From the NCBI GenBank assembly GCA_047495785.1, contig JBLDXI010000007.1:1612001-1676000 (forward strand): a DNA stretch of 64,000 nt. Direction: 5' to 3'. The position numbers and the translations under genes were made by a program. Positions 51,096-61,739 of the stretch are shown piece after piece. Under the pieces are notes generated by a model that was not told the DNA's origin, ran no database searches, and was given only the letters and a program-made list of their open reading frames with translations. The DNA is from Lepidodermella squamata. Lineage: Eukaryota; Gastrotricha. Position 1 is the stretch's first letter. Every line of letters starts with the position of its first letter.

Positions 51096-52979
51096 ATGGC
51101 TAAACGCAGGAACGTCGCGATTTTAGCATTGGCATTACTTCTGCTTGAAATCTGCTACACAGCTTTGGCTCTTTCGCGTTACAAAAACTATACAGATGCT
51201 AGCAAATTCAAACGACCAAGGACAGGTGATGGTGACTCACCCGAATGTCTGCCATATGAATATTTCTGCAAAGCTACTTCAACTTGTTTGCCCATACGAG
51301 CAGTATGTGATGGCGCATCGGATTGCCCTGATGGTCAAGATGAAACTAACTGTAGATGTAAGCTTTCCCAAAACCTCGGCACATTAATTCTATTTAGGAA
51401 TTACTTTCCAGGCTGTGATGGAGCTTGTGACTGCACTGTAGCGAAATGTGTGAAAGAAACCTGGCTGTGTGACGGCCAACTAGACTGCCCAGATGGGACA
51501 GATGAGAATCCTTTAAGCTGCCCATCAGGGACAAAGCTCAACTGTGGACGAAATCTGTACCCATGTCAAAGTATTAAAAAATGTATCGACGATGGTTGGG
51601 TCTGCGACGGAGATTTCGATTGCCCAGATGGGGCTGACGAAATGGAATGTCCGGGAGTTAATGTTACCTGCTCTTATGGAATGTTCTCTTGCAAGGATGG
51701 ATCGAGATGCATCCGCAAAAGTTGGCTTTGCGATGGAACTAGTGACTGCACTGATGGCTCAGATGAAAGCGATTGCGTTGTATCCATTAGTCCACCAAAT
51801 TGCGGCCCGACGAGGTTTCTATGCCAAAACGGCTTGAAATGCATAGATTCGAGTCGGATTTGCAACGGCCAGAACGATTGCTCAGACGGTTCGGACGAAA
51901 TGTCATGCAAAACCTGCCACAAACGGTTTCAATTCCAATGTAAAACCAATGGGCAATGCATTCCCATAAATGGACGATGTGATAGGATTATCGATTGCAA
52001 AGATGGATCGGATGAAAGCGACTGTCCGTCAAGGTGCCCCTACTTTTGCTTGAATGGTATATCAACAGGCAACGAGAATTGCTTCGGAGAGGCTCAAAGG
52101 TGCGACGGCATAATCGACTGTGTCCTTGGTAACGATGAAGCGAATTGTACAAGTAAATTGCTTCGTAATTTGTGTGAAAATGCAATTTTAATCAGCAATT
52201 TAGCTTGCAAATCTGGGGCGAGAAAATGCGCAACTTCGAATCGATGCATCCCGAGATCTCGAGTGGTATATTACTTGTCCTAAGAATGAGGTCAAATATG
52301 ATTTGTGTTTTTTATAGTGCGATGGAATAACGGATTGTGACGAAATCTCGAAAGACACAACCGATGAGCAGAACTGTCCGTGTAACTCTGAGTCCTTTCT
52401 CTGCTCAGATGGGTCATGCGTTCGGAGAAATCGGGTTTGCGATGGTCGGTGGGATTGCTCTAATGACGAACTGCAAAACTGCCCATGCCTGAGCCATCAA
52501 CTGAGCTGCGACAATGGCGAATGTGTGAAGCATTTTGACGCGAGGTTTGGATGGGACCATCTCAGCACAATTCAAGGTTTTTGCGATGGGAAGTTGGATT
52601 GTCATGATCGGAGTGACGAAACTCATTGTCAAAAGGTGAGCAGAAAATCTTCTAAATTATGCTAGATCCCAAATGTATCCCAACTTTTCAGTGCCCGAGC
52701 GATCGTCCTGTTAAATGCGGAAATTCAAGCATCTGCATCCATCGTAAGTTTCTGCCTTAATCTAAACCTTCCACAACTTTCCTTAATCTTAGAACATAAA
52801 CAATGCGATGGCTTCGTCGATTGTCCTGATGAAACGGATGAATCAGACTGTCCAAACTGTAACCGGGAACAATTCAAATGCATCGATATTAGAACTGGTT
52901 ACTTCCGATGTATCCCCTTGGACAAACATTGTGATGGCTTTGCCGACTGCCGCGATGCTGTGGACGAATACGGATGTAC

Positions 52980-52983
52980 CGAA
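52980..52983 (+). repeat. Target-site duplication (left) of the LTR element
   Basis: CGAA at 52980-52983 recurs at 58347-58350 directly after the right LTR. Removing the element and one CGAA restores a continuous LDLa reading frame across the site. Confidence 0.9.
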
Positions 52984-53258
52984 TGTAACATATGTATATA
53001 TTAGTGAGCATATTAGTGTTTCGCGCCGCTTGGTTGCGCGCCCGCCTCGGAGTGGCGCGCACGCTATAATTGCGCCTGTTCGCTATTGGTGCGCTCTATA
53101 ATTGTACAGCGTTATGATTGGTTAGAACCGTTCTAGAAACTTCTATACCCTTGTTCTAGTATATTCGATTCCCGCCATATAACCATATATAAAGTCACTA
53201 ATTTATGGGAATAAAGAAGATTGAAGTTTGCTCACTAGTCTCGTGTTTGATTCTTACA
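52984..53258 (+). repeat. 5' LTR (275 bp)
   Basis: Starts TGTAACATATG and ends TTCTTACA, that is TG...CA. Contains TATATAAA at 53186 and AATAAA at 53210, giving promoter and polyadenylation signals. Identical by eye to the 3' LTR over its full length. Confidence 0.95.
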
Positions 53259-53307
53259 TTTTGGTGGCCACTGCCCCGAATCTCGCCTTCGTTCTTTTGT
53301 CACTAGT

Positions 53308-54340
53308 ATGCCGCTCAAGCCGAAACCGCCCGTTTTCTCTGCCGGCTGCAACATCCGCGAGTTTGTGCAGCAATTTAATCGTTACCTGGACCTCGCGGGG
53401 GTCAACCTCTCTCAGGCGCAACGCCTTCAACACCTGTCCGTCGCGCTTCCCACGGACCTCTACCGCTTGTTGGATGTCGAGATTACTGCCGCCGCTCCGG
53501 CCGACAATTTCAACACCGTCACCGAGCGCTTTTTGCTGGCCGCCGGCGCCCCGCCACCCGATCCCGCTACCGAGCAGGCTGCCTTCGAGGCTGCGAAGCC
53601 GAAGTCCGGCGAGAACATGGCCGCGTTCGCTGGTCGCCTCGGTGTGCTGGCTTCAACCGCCTACTCGACGATGGACGCAGCCGCTCGCGCCCTGCTGGTC
53701 AAACGCCGTTTCATCGCCGCGATGGCCGCCGATCACCCGGACGTCTACAAGGCGCTCGAAGTCGCCCAGCCCGCCACTGTCGCCGATGCTGTCAAGATCG
53801 CGACCGCTCACTTCCGCGCTGACGAGCTGATCAACGCCGCCAAGTCGAGCAACGGCAAACCGCTTGCGCCTGGTGCTGTTCCGCAAGCGGCAGGTACTGT
53901 CACTCTTAATTCTACTTCTCACTCGGCGGCTAGTGCCCCGCCTGTAGCCCCGGCCCCAGCTAGTGCGCCTCCGGGGGGGTGCGAATAGCTCTGCACTGCC
54001 TAGCTCGAGTTTGACTAGCAATATCTCTGATCTCGTTAGTTTTGCTCGTGCCTTGCGCATTGCTGATCGCCGTGGTAGGGGCCCTAGGCCTAGCTTTCAG
54101 TCTTACCATGCGCGACGAGGCATGGCCCCCTCGTTTGCCATGCGTGGCTCAGGTAGACAATCGCGCGGCTTTCCGAATCAGCGTAGAAACAATCAGCGCT
54201 CTGCTTCTGCTTTTTCTGCGCCTGATAGTCGCAATGCGCCGTTCGAACGTCCGCATGGACAAGCGTGCTTCACTTGCCAAGGCGTAGGACATTTCGCTCG
54301 TGACTGCCCAAACGGGCAGAGGCCGGCCAGCCGTTTCTAA
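53308..54340 (+). CDS. Retrotransposon gag, reading frame broken at a G7 run
   Basis: The frame starting at the ATG at 53308 encodes a capsid-like helical region (for example VNLSQAQRLQHLSVAL and RRFIAAMAADHPDVYKALEV) and stops at 53988. The CCHC zinc knuckle CFTCQGVGHFARDC lies in the next frame, which overlaps from 53963 and ends at 54340. The switch falls at a run of seven G residues at about 53970-53976, in an area where either an extra base or ribosomal slippage could explain it. Gag packages the element RNA into particles. As read here the capsid and knuckle are not one continuous frame. Confidence 0.85.
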
Positions 54341-54423
54341 GCTGGTCGGCCAGGCCACAATTAGCGGCAGTTAGTACACGCCAGCGCGACTGTCGCATAG
54401 CTGTTAAAGTCGCTGGTCGTCAG

Positions 54424-57400
54424 GTGCTCGCTTTAGTTGACACGGGTGCAACTGTGAGTGTGCTGTCTGAGCGATTTGTGCAGTGGTTGAATGATGTGCA
54501 GTTGGACGATGTTGACGTAGAGCCTCTGTTAGGCGCAGATAAGTCGCTGCTTTCGGTCACCGCTGCTACAACAGTCGATGTAGTATTTCCGCCTGCGTTC
54601 TCGGTCGCACACCGCTTTCTTGTGAGCCCTGATATCATGACTGATGTGACCCTTGGTTATGACTTTATGACAATGCATGGTGTATGTTTGGATGCCGCAA
54701 GTAACTCGTTCATTATAGCTAATCAAAATTATCCTATCATCGGTGGGAGTGTGACGAGTTCTGTGAGGAGTGTGGTGCGCGCTGATGAGCATATTTTGGC
54801 GCCTGCACAACTAGAGGCACGCGACGCGCTGCTGCGCCAATATTCTTTTCTTTTTGACGGTAAACCAGGTTCTACGCACCTTGCCGAACATTCGATCGAC
54901 ACTGGCGACGCGCCGCCGTGCCGTGCTTACCGCCGACCTCGTTCTCCCGCCGAGCTTGCTGAAATCGACCGACAGATCGACGAAATGCTCGCCAACGGCA
55001 TCATCGAGCCGTCGACCTCGCCGTGGTCCTCAGCGATAGTTCTCACCAACAAATCTGATGGTACCAAACGCTTTGCCATCGACTACCGTCGCCTCAATGC
55101 TGTTACTCGAAAGACCGTCACGCCGTTGCCACTTCACGTCGAATTCTTCGATCGCCTCGCGGGTGCTCAGCTGTTTTCAGTGCTCGACCTAAAATCGGGA
55201 TATTGGCAAATTCCGATCAACCCTCGCGACCGCCACAAGACCGCGTTCGAAAGTCATCGAGGCCTGTTCCAGTTTCGGTACATGGCATTCGGCCTGTGCA
55301 ATGCCCCGTTTTCGTTCCAGACGCTGATGAACAACGTTCTTGGTGACCTGATCTACCGTCGCAAAGTGCTCGTCTTTCTCGATGACATCATCATTTGGTC
55401 GTCGTCAGTCGAAGAACATCTACAACTGCTGGAAGAAGTCTTCATTCGTCTCCGTGATGCTGGTCTCAAGCTGAATCTCAAGAAGTGCAAGCTGTTCGCG
55501 AAGCAAGTCAAGTACCTTGGCTTCATCGTCGACGAAAACGGAATTCGCCCTGATCCTGCGAAAGTCCGTGCAATCGAACACTTCCCGCGCCCGGCTACCG
55601 CTTCGGAGCTACGTCGCTTTTTCGGCATGGCAAGTTATCTACGTCGACACGTTCGCAATTTCGCCCAGCTGGCCGCGCCGTTCTGCGATTTGCTCAACGC
55701 CAAGGACGACGAGTTCTTCTGGACCAAGGCTCAGGAAGACGCGTTTCAAGGACTGAAGGCTGCAATCATCGAAGCTGTCGCGCTCGCTCACCCTCGGTTC
55801 GATCTACCGTTTCGAATCTCTGCCGATGCGTCAGACACTGCTGTTGGTGCCGTGCTCGCTCAGGTTCAAGATGGCATCGAGACGCCGATCGCCTTCGCAA
55901 GCCGCAAGCTCAATCAAGCCGAACAGCGTTACCCGACCACGGAGAAAGAAGCACTCGCTCTTGTTTTCGCAACGCAGCAGTTTCGTCACTACATCCACGG
56001 CGCTCCTGTCGTTTTGCTGTCAGATCACAAGCCGCTCAAGGGTCTGCGCACGTCGCCGAAATTGTCGCCGCGCATGCAACGCTGGGTAATCTGGCTGGAG
56101 CAGTTCAACTTCGACATCGAGTACGTGCCTGGTTCGCAGCAAATCGTCGCCGACGCTCTCTCTCGTGCTCCTGTCGACAGCGCCGATGACCGTTTCGACG
56201 ATCTCGCGTTTCCGCCGCTCGTTCGCCAAATCGACATCACCCGCGATTGCCAGCTGGAGGACGCTTATGTTCGACAACTTCAGCTCAACGACCCGGTGCT
56301 CGGACCCGTTCTACAACAGCTCGACGCCGACCGCCGTCGCCGCCCGACCGCTGACAACGAACAAGGCCGCCGCTTCGCCGCGAAGTTTCGTCAGATCCGC
56401 CAAATAAGTGGACTCTTCTACCTGTGCGTCAATGGTCGCAATTTGCTGATTGTTCCCGAGGCATTACGTTCTGAAGTCTTGTACTACTGCCACACGTGCA
56501 CAATGGCCGCTCACCCTGGTATCGCTGGAACGATGGATCGCTTGCGTACGTCTTACTACTGGCCTACGATGGGCAACGATGTTCGACGATTCGTGCTCGC
56601 CTGTTCGTCGTGTGGTCAAGCCAAGCCGTTCAATCAACGCCGCTCAGCGCCGCTTCAGTCGATCGAAGCCTCGTTTCCGCTCGAGTACGTCTCGATGGAC
56701 GTCGTCTCGTTGCCGTGGACGCCTCGTGGGCACATGGGCTGCCTCGTCATCACCGATCTCTTCACCAAGTGGGCCGAAGTTTACCCGCTGCTCAATCACA
56801 CCGCGGAGGAAATCGCACCAAAGGTTGTCGATTTTATTGCTCGTTACGGTATTCCGTCTTTTTTGCTTTCAGATCAAGGAGCTGAGTTCGAATCCGCGTT
56901 GCTCGAGAAGTTGTACAATCATCTTGGCCTTAGGAAGATCCGCACGGCAGGTCATCATCCGAAAACTGACGGTCAGGCCGAACGCTGCAACCGCTGTCTC
57001 ATCGAAATGCTCCGGGCGACTACAAACGATCGCCGTTGTCATTGGGACGAAGTGCTGCCCGCCGTTCTCTTCGCCTACCGCTCCGCTGTCAACTCGTCGA
57101 CCGGTTTCAGCCCGTACGAGCTGCTCTACGGCCGTCCGCCCAGGCTGCCCGGTCACTTGATCCTCGCCGAGTTCACGCCCGCTCGTCGCCCGCCGGAAGC
57201 TCACCTGGCTCAGCTTCAACACATTCTGCAACGCCAGTGGGAGCAGGCCCGCGCCAACCTCGACGAAGCCCGGCTACGTCAAAAGCGCTACTACGACCGC
57301 TACGCCAGCACTCGTCAGTTCGAGAAGGGCGATCTTGTTTGGATAACCGCTCCGACTCGCACGGCCAAGCTGCTTCCGGTGTTTCTGGGACCGTACCGCG

Positions 57401-57744
57401 TTGAAGACCGCCTCGCCAACAACGTCAACTACCGACTTCGAAAGCTGCCCGCCGAACAGAACGCGAACACCATCGTCGTCAACATCGACCGTCTCAAACC
57501 GTGTGGCCAGTTCGAGGACTGGATGTCTCGACCAACTACGCTGCCGCCTGCGCCAGCGCCCGCCAACGCACCGTCTCGCGTCATGACTCGTGCCTCGAAG
57601 CAACCGCAACGTTACGGCTACGTCGACACCGATTTCGCTCTGCGCGGCCTGGTTCGAAGCGTCGACTCACCCGTCTCGTTCGACTACGACTTCATCGTCT
57701 TTACGCTTATCTGTTTTGTGTTAACGCTTCTTTCGAGTTTCTGA
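54424..57744 (+). CDS. Retrotransposon pol polyprotein
   Basis: A 1,106-codon frame that is open further upstream, at least to about 54340, so it likely overlaps the end of gag and is expressed by frameshift. In order: aspartic protease (ALVDTGATVSVL, at the start), reverse transcriptase (FAIDYRRLN, FGLCNAPFSFQ, VFLDDII near residue 318), RNase H (ISADASDTAVGAVLAQ, TEKEALALVFA), HHCC and DDE integrase (HTCTMAAHPG.., LACSSCGQAKP, MDVVSLPW, DQGAEFES), and a C-terminal domain (RYYDRYASTR-like, FEKGDLVWI, FLGPYRV) without a chromodomain. No stop or obvious catalytic loss was seen. The 330 bp between pol and the 3' LTR is AT-rich non-coding sequence. Confidence 0.95.
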   Translation: MLALVDTGATVSVLSERFVQWLNDVQLDDVDVEPLLGADKSLLSVTAATTVDVVFPPAFSVAHRFLVSPDIMTDVTLGYDFMTMHGVCLDAASNSFIIANQNYPIIGGSVTSSVRSVVRADEHILAPAQLEARDALLRQYSFLFDGKPGSTHLAEHSIDTGDAPPCRAYRRPRSPAELAEIDRQIDEMLANGIIEPSTSPWSSAIVLTNKSDGTKRFAIDYRRLNAVTRKTVTPLPLHVEFFDRLAGAQLFSVLDLKSGYWQIPINPRDRHKTAFESHRGLFQFRYMAFGLCNAPFSFQTLMNNVLGDLIYRRKVLVFLDDIIIWSSSVEEHLQLLEEVFIRLRDAGLKLNLKKCKLFAKQVKYLGFIVDENGIRPDPAKVRAIEHFPRPATASELRRFFGMASYLRRHVRNFAQLAAPFCDLLNAKDDEFFWTKAQEDAFQGLKAAIIEAVALAHPRFDLPFRISADASDTAVGAVLAQVQDGIETPIAFASRKLNQAEQRYPTTEKEALALVFATQQFRHYIHGAPVVLLSDHKPLKGLRTSPKLSPRMQRWVIWLEQFNFDIEYVPGSQQIVADALSRAPVDSADDRFDDLAFPPLVRQIDITRDCQLEDAYVRQLQLNDPVLGPVLQQLDADRRRRPTADNEQGRRFAAKFRQIRQISGLFYLCVNGRNLLIVPEALRSEVLYYCHTCTMAAHPGIAGTMDRLRTSYYWPTMGNDVRRFVLACSSCGQAKPFNQRRSAPLQSIEASFPLEYVSMDVVSLPWTPRGHMGCLVITDLFTKWAEVYPLLNHTAEEIAPKVVDFIARYGIPSFLLSDQGAEFESALLEKLYNHLGLRKIRTAGHHPKTDGQAERCNRCLIEMLRATTNDRRCHWDEVLPAVLFAYRSAVNSSTGFSPYELLYGRPPRLPGHLILAEFTPARRPPEAHLAQLQHILQRQWEQARANLDEARLRQKRYYDRYASTRQFEKGDLVWITAPTRTAKLLPVFLGPYRVEDRLANNVNYRLRKLPAEQNANTIVVNIDRLKPCGQFEDWMSRPTTLPPAPAPANAPSRVMTRASKQPQRYGYVDTDFALRGLVRSVDSPVSFDYDFIVFTLICFVLTLLSSF

Positions 57745-58057
57745 TAATGTTTGATGATTTCTGATATAATTTCCACTGTTCCTGATATTTGAACTTGAAA
57801 TTTGAGTATATTTGGCCTCACTGTTTTTTTTGGAGAGGGAGAGAGTGTTGCTGTTGTCTGTTATATTTTCAGTTGGCATTTCTTGTTGTCTGTTATATTT
57901 TCAGTTGGCATTTCTGTTTGATGTCCCTTGTATTATCAGTTGTCCTTGTACTATCTTATGCTACCGTCTTTGATATTTGTCTTTTGTTGCAAATTTCGAA
58001 AAATGTCTATTGTATTTTTGTGTTTGCGCTCATCGCCTCACCCCAGTAGCTTTTCCT

Positions 58058-58069
58058 AAAAGGGGGAGG
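58058..58069 (+). other. Polypurine tract of the LTR element
   Basis: AAAAGGGGGAGG ends two bases before the 3' LTR and is the expected plus-strand primer site. Confidence 0.85.
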
Positions 58070-58071
58070 TA

Positions 58072-58346
58072 TGTAACATATGTATATATTAGTGAGCATA
58101 TTAGTGTTTCGCGCCGCTTGGTTGCGCGCCCGCCTCGGAGTGGCGCGCACGCTATAATTGCGCCTGTTCGCTATTGGTGCGCTCTATAATTGTACAGCGT
58201 TATGATTGGTTAGAACCGTTCTAGAAACTTCTATACCCTTGTTCTAGTATATTCGATTCCCGCCATATAACCATATATAAAGTCACTAATTTATGGGAAT
58301 AAAGAAGATTGAAGTTTGCTCACTAGTCTCGTGTTTGATTCTTACA
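58072..58346 (+). repeat. 3' LTR (275 bp)
   Basis: Identical by eye to 52984-53258. Followed by CGAA (58347-58350) and then the remaining LDLa codons. Confidence 0.95.
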
Positions 58347-58510
58347 CGAATGCAAAGAAGGAGCCAAGAAATGCGCTGGATATCAGAGATGTTTCATGAA
58401 TGATAAGCAATGCGATGAGTAGTTCGCGAAACTTATCAAGCAAATAAACCTGAGTAAACATCGACTCATCTACATACTGATGTGTTAAACTAGGTATATT
58501 GCCTGCCAAT

Positions 58511-59695
58511 ATGCTTCTAAAATTGCTGCTAACTTGCTCGATTAGCGTTATATATGAGGCAAGGGCTGTCAATAAAACTGTAGCAGAGCGATTGCGTGTT
58601 GGATTACTTGAAGTATGCCCTGCCGCCGCCTCCAGCTATCTGCCAAGTGAATTCGTGGCCAGAAAGATCCATCCAGTTCAAGTCGAAGTTGCATTTTCGC
58701 TTTTCAGATTCATCAAAATTGATGACATCGATCAAAGACTCTCTATGCTAGTTGGTATGAGATACTCGTGGCCCTTCCCATGTGACGCCCTTTCTTGTAC
58801 TCAATTACTATCAGAAGAAGAATGTGCCGGGGTAGAACCTTATGAATTTGTCACGCTCCTCCCCCACGAATCGATATGGCACCCGGTTATGAACCATCTG
58901 ACTCTGTTCGAAGATCCCTTCCCGAAGAAGGCTGGTTACAGCGACATTCATGTGTATCCATTTTACTCAATGTCGGGAGTTTGGGGTTCAAGCGGACGAA
59001 TTGATGTTCTATGCTCAAATTTCTCCTTCCAGACATTCCCCTTCGATCTTTTGCATTGCGAATTGGTGTTTAGCTCGCTGGAATGGGCTGAGCTTGTCAC
59101 TTATTACCCGTTTAACTTCGAGATCGACGCTTCGGCTAGGAACAATTTTATCGACGACTCGGAAATTTGGGAAGTAGCAGAGCCGTTCACAGCGCGGCGA
59201 GAATTCGTCATCGAAACTAATGGCTCCCCTCTAAATATCACACGGCTCATTTACACGGTTCGATTCAGGCGCAAATATAACTATTACGTCTACAACGTAT
59301 TCCTACCAACTGTTGGGCTGTTTGCATTGCAAGTTTGCGGCTTGCTCTTGAGCCCTTTCACAGTGGAGAGGCCGAGTTTCGCAATGACAGTTGTACTCGC
59401 CTGTGCTGTTAATTTGAGTTTGGTCACCAGTATGTTACCGATAACATCCGAGCCAGTCTATTTGATTTACATGGTAACAGCTAAATTTCTGGCAGGCATT
59501 CTAGTGACTTTCTACACGCTGCTATTAAGCTCCATGGATCGGAAACTTCTCAGGCAGGAGAAGAAGATTTTCGGATGGTACCTCGGCGTTAGTTGTGCGA
59601 GATTTTATGACTTTGTAGCTGCTTCTATTGTAGTTTCTTGCATTACTCTTTTTGATATCGCACTCGTTATGTTAATGATTCAAGCATATGAATAA
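58511..59695 (+). CDS. Cys-loop ligand-gated ion channel subunit
   Basis: A single-exon gene of 394 residues starting at the ATG at 58511, 88 bp after the end of the LDLa gene. Signal peptide MLLKLLLTCSISVIYEARA is followed by the extracellular domain. The disulphide loop runs from CSNFSFQTFPFDLLHC with the family FPFD core, but 14 residues separate the cysteines where 13 is usual. M1 (VFLPTVGLFALQVCGLLL), M2 (FAMTVVLACAVNLSLVTSML), M3 (MVTAKFLAGILVTFYTLLL) and M4 (AASIVVSCITLFDIALVML) are present, with a short M3-M4 loop. The anion-channel PAR motif before M2 is absent, which leans towards a cation channel. An extra cysteine-rich insertion (FPCDALSCTQL..EEECAG) sits upstream of the loop. The ligand is unknown. 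Confidence 0.88.
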   Translation: MLLKLLLTCSISVIYEARAVNKTVAERLRVGLLEVCPAAASSYLPSEFVARKIHPVQVEVAFSLFRFIKIDDIDQRLSMLVGMRYSWPFPCDALSCTQLLSEEECAGVEPYEFVTLLPHESIWHPVMNHLTLFEDPFPKKAGYSDIHVYPFYSMSGVWGSSGRIDVLCSNFSFQTFPFDLLHCELVFSSLEWAELVTYYPFNFEIDASARNNFIDDSEIWEVAEPFTARREFVIETNGSPLNITRLIYTVRFRRKYNYYVYNVFLPTVGLFALQVCGLLLSPFTVERPSFAMTVVLACAVNLSLVTSMLPITSEPVYLIYMVTAKFLAGILVTFYTLLLSSMDRKLLRQEKKIFGWYLGVSCARFYDFVAASIVVSCITLFDIALVMLMIQAYE

Positions 59696-61739
59696 AATCA
59701 GGCGCGGCCATAAATTTCTCGTTATGCCTTTCCTGCAACGGATAGTAATTTCCTCGAGAAGGTTGGAGTAAGGTCTCGAAAAAACAATCTATGCCTGGAG
59801 TTTCATACTTGGATGAAGACCAAAATAAGGAATAAGGACTTACACAGGAGCAGCGGGCCCTGTGAAGCTAAATTCAATTACCATAAATTCCCAAATTTAC
59901 AACAAGCTGGATTTTCCAAGGATTGCTTGACTGACCGAAAAATCAGCAATCAGCAAACTTGTTGGGCTGGATCAAACGTTCGTGTACTCCTTTATTGCTT
60001 ATTGTTTTTCAATCTCAAACCAGCGTCCAAAGTTTCTCTGATTGCAATGATGATTTCTTTCTTTGAATATGTAATTCGACATTTTGGTACACGATTTCCG
60101 TCACATGCTTCACTTTGATTTAAAAAAATGGCCAAGGAAATCCCAGGAACCTAACAAGTTACGTCTGTGTCCCTAAAAATTAGGCATAAAAGCAATTAGA
60201 AGGTGTTTACAAAAAACGGCGTTCCAGTTTTTAACCAGCTTTCATTTCCTGTTATTTTTAATTAATCGAATTATAAGTATGCTGTCCCTGATTATGATTG
60301 ATGATGTGGAACGTGTCTCGCCGAAATCGGGCAATTTTCTTCCGCCTTTCCGATAGCAAACAATATATTCACGCCATCTGTAGGCGAATTGAGAAATATA
60401 ACCCGTCTGTCACTCTTGATTTCCGCCTCGTTTCAGCCAAACAATAGTCAAGGGCTCTCGCTTACCGCCCCTCAAAATAACAATCGGTGTACACCGGTGT
60501 TTGCCTGGCCTGGCGGTTCGCTTTCAGTCACGCAATCTCTTCCGCCAGGCGCTTTGTTTTACCAAGAAAAAAAACGCTCTCACACGCGGCATGGCGCACT
60601 ACGCAGCATCTGTTGTATAGTATGAAACCATAAAAAAACGTGGGCTTAATAAAGAACACAGGTACGCACGTACCACAACGCGCGATTACCTGAAACAGCG
60701 CTTTATTATAATACCCGGCAAGAAAGAAGAAGAATTGGCAGGGTTGAGAACGAGTGAATCAGAGCATTATTGCAATAATGCGCTGATTGCTTTTCGCTTT
60801 ATATGCCACACCTTATTCCATAATTCTTTTTCTGTGGGCTGATTGATTTGAACATGTGCCTGAAACCAAAGCCAAGTAAAACATGTCCTACTTACCGACT
60901 TCCAGTTTTTTCCTGGGTTTCCTTGGTTGGCTGATTTTTTCTAGAATCTAGAATGTCAGTAATCAATGATCGCAGACCCATTTTTCATTTCTTAACGAGA
61001 GCGCCCATAGTCATGCGTGACACATGAATGCAATGAAAAGAGACTATTCTAGCATTTGAAAAAATTCAAAGCATGCGTAATTTACCCCCAACCCATCAGA
61101 AGTTATGTGAACCCAATAATGACGTCAGGGGCGGGAAAAAAATATCGGTTTTTTTCATTCAGCGCGCGAGGAAAATTTTCTTACTTTTCACGGGTGATTA
61201 ATAATTTATCAGTACAGCAAAAAAAACATAGGTGTGGTAGATCAATTTTTGGCGAAAATCTTGAATGCCAAAACAACTCACAAGTTTTTTATTGATGTTT
61301 TACGTGACTGCCTATCCTATTGTATTTTTGGCTTATCCTTAGGAACACACCACCTTTCTTAGGCAAATATGTTGAACAAACGTGTTCAGCTAATTTCACG
61401 TGTATTAGGTGTTATTTACTATGGGAGCTAGTTCAAACTTAGTTTAATCTGACGTCAATGAATGCACATGGGAGCACACTCGGCTCTAAAATGCGTCATT
61501 TGGAGCCAGAAAATTCCCCCAAGCTAGTTATGCGGCCTTCATCCTTTTGTTTCGAAATCTTTATTGAAGTTACCCCAGTTATTCATCTTAGCTTATAAGT
61601 TGCAGAATCTCCAGAGATTTCAATCTTTATGTCATTTTCTAGACAAATTAAAGGCGGGAGTTACCTCCTTACAATCGCCCTCAAGCGGCTGATTGCTTAA
61701 AACAAGAACATCTTGTCGTGCTAGTCAACATCAGTCATC
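59696..61739. other. Two-kilobase intergenic region
   Basis: No gene or RNA recognised. Short open frames (near 59813, 60389 and 61056) lack start context, signal peptides or family features. The right end holds the promoter of the small gene at 61740, with a TTATAAG box near 61593. Confidence 0.45.

Larger units (their letters stand above)
52984..58346 (+). mobile_element. Complete Ty3/gypsy-type LTR retrotransposon (5,363 bp)
   Basis: Two 275-bp LTRs, a 4-bp target duplication (CGAA), a likely primer-binding site just inside the left LTR (TGGTGGCCACTGCCCC from 53262), gag with a CCHC knuckle, a pol with protease, reverse transcriptase, RNase H, then integrase (the gypsy order), and a polypurine tract (AAAAGGGGGAGG) before the right LTR. 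No env-like frame is present. The G+C content is higher than that of its surroundings. Apparently identical LTRs indicate very recent insertion into the LDLa gene. Confidence 0.95.
51096..58422 (+). pseudogene. LDL-receptor class A repeat protein, last exon split by an LTR retrotransposon
   Basis: Exons 51096-51357, 51412-52152, 52204-52265, 52318-52635, 52692-52743, 52793-52983 and, beyond the inserted element, 58351-58422 sum to 1,698 nt. That is 565 residues, counting the 4-bp target duplication once. A hydrophobic N-terminus (VAILALALLLLEICYTALAL) acts as signal or anchor. Twelve complete LDLa modules follow, each with six cysteines and the calcium-binding CDG..DC.DGSDE pattern, and a short thirteenth at the end. 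LDLa modules bind ligands or calcium outside the cell. In this allele the reading frame runs into the LTR and stops at 53002-53004, replacing the last 23 residues by six LTR-coded ones, so most of the ectodomain could still be made. Other intron choices at 51358-51411 (in-frame, 54 nt) are possible. Confidence 0.85.

Noticed and set aside
57789-58049. Possible env-like frame after pol in the LTR element
   Set aside because: Short hydrophobic frame in T-rich non-coding sequence, partly repeated; no signal peptide and envelope features.
60389-60625. 78-codon open frame in the 59.7-61.7 kb spacer
   Set aside because: No conserved motif, splice context or polyadenylation signal; likely chance.
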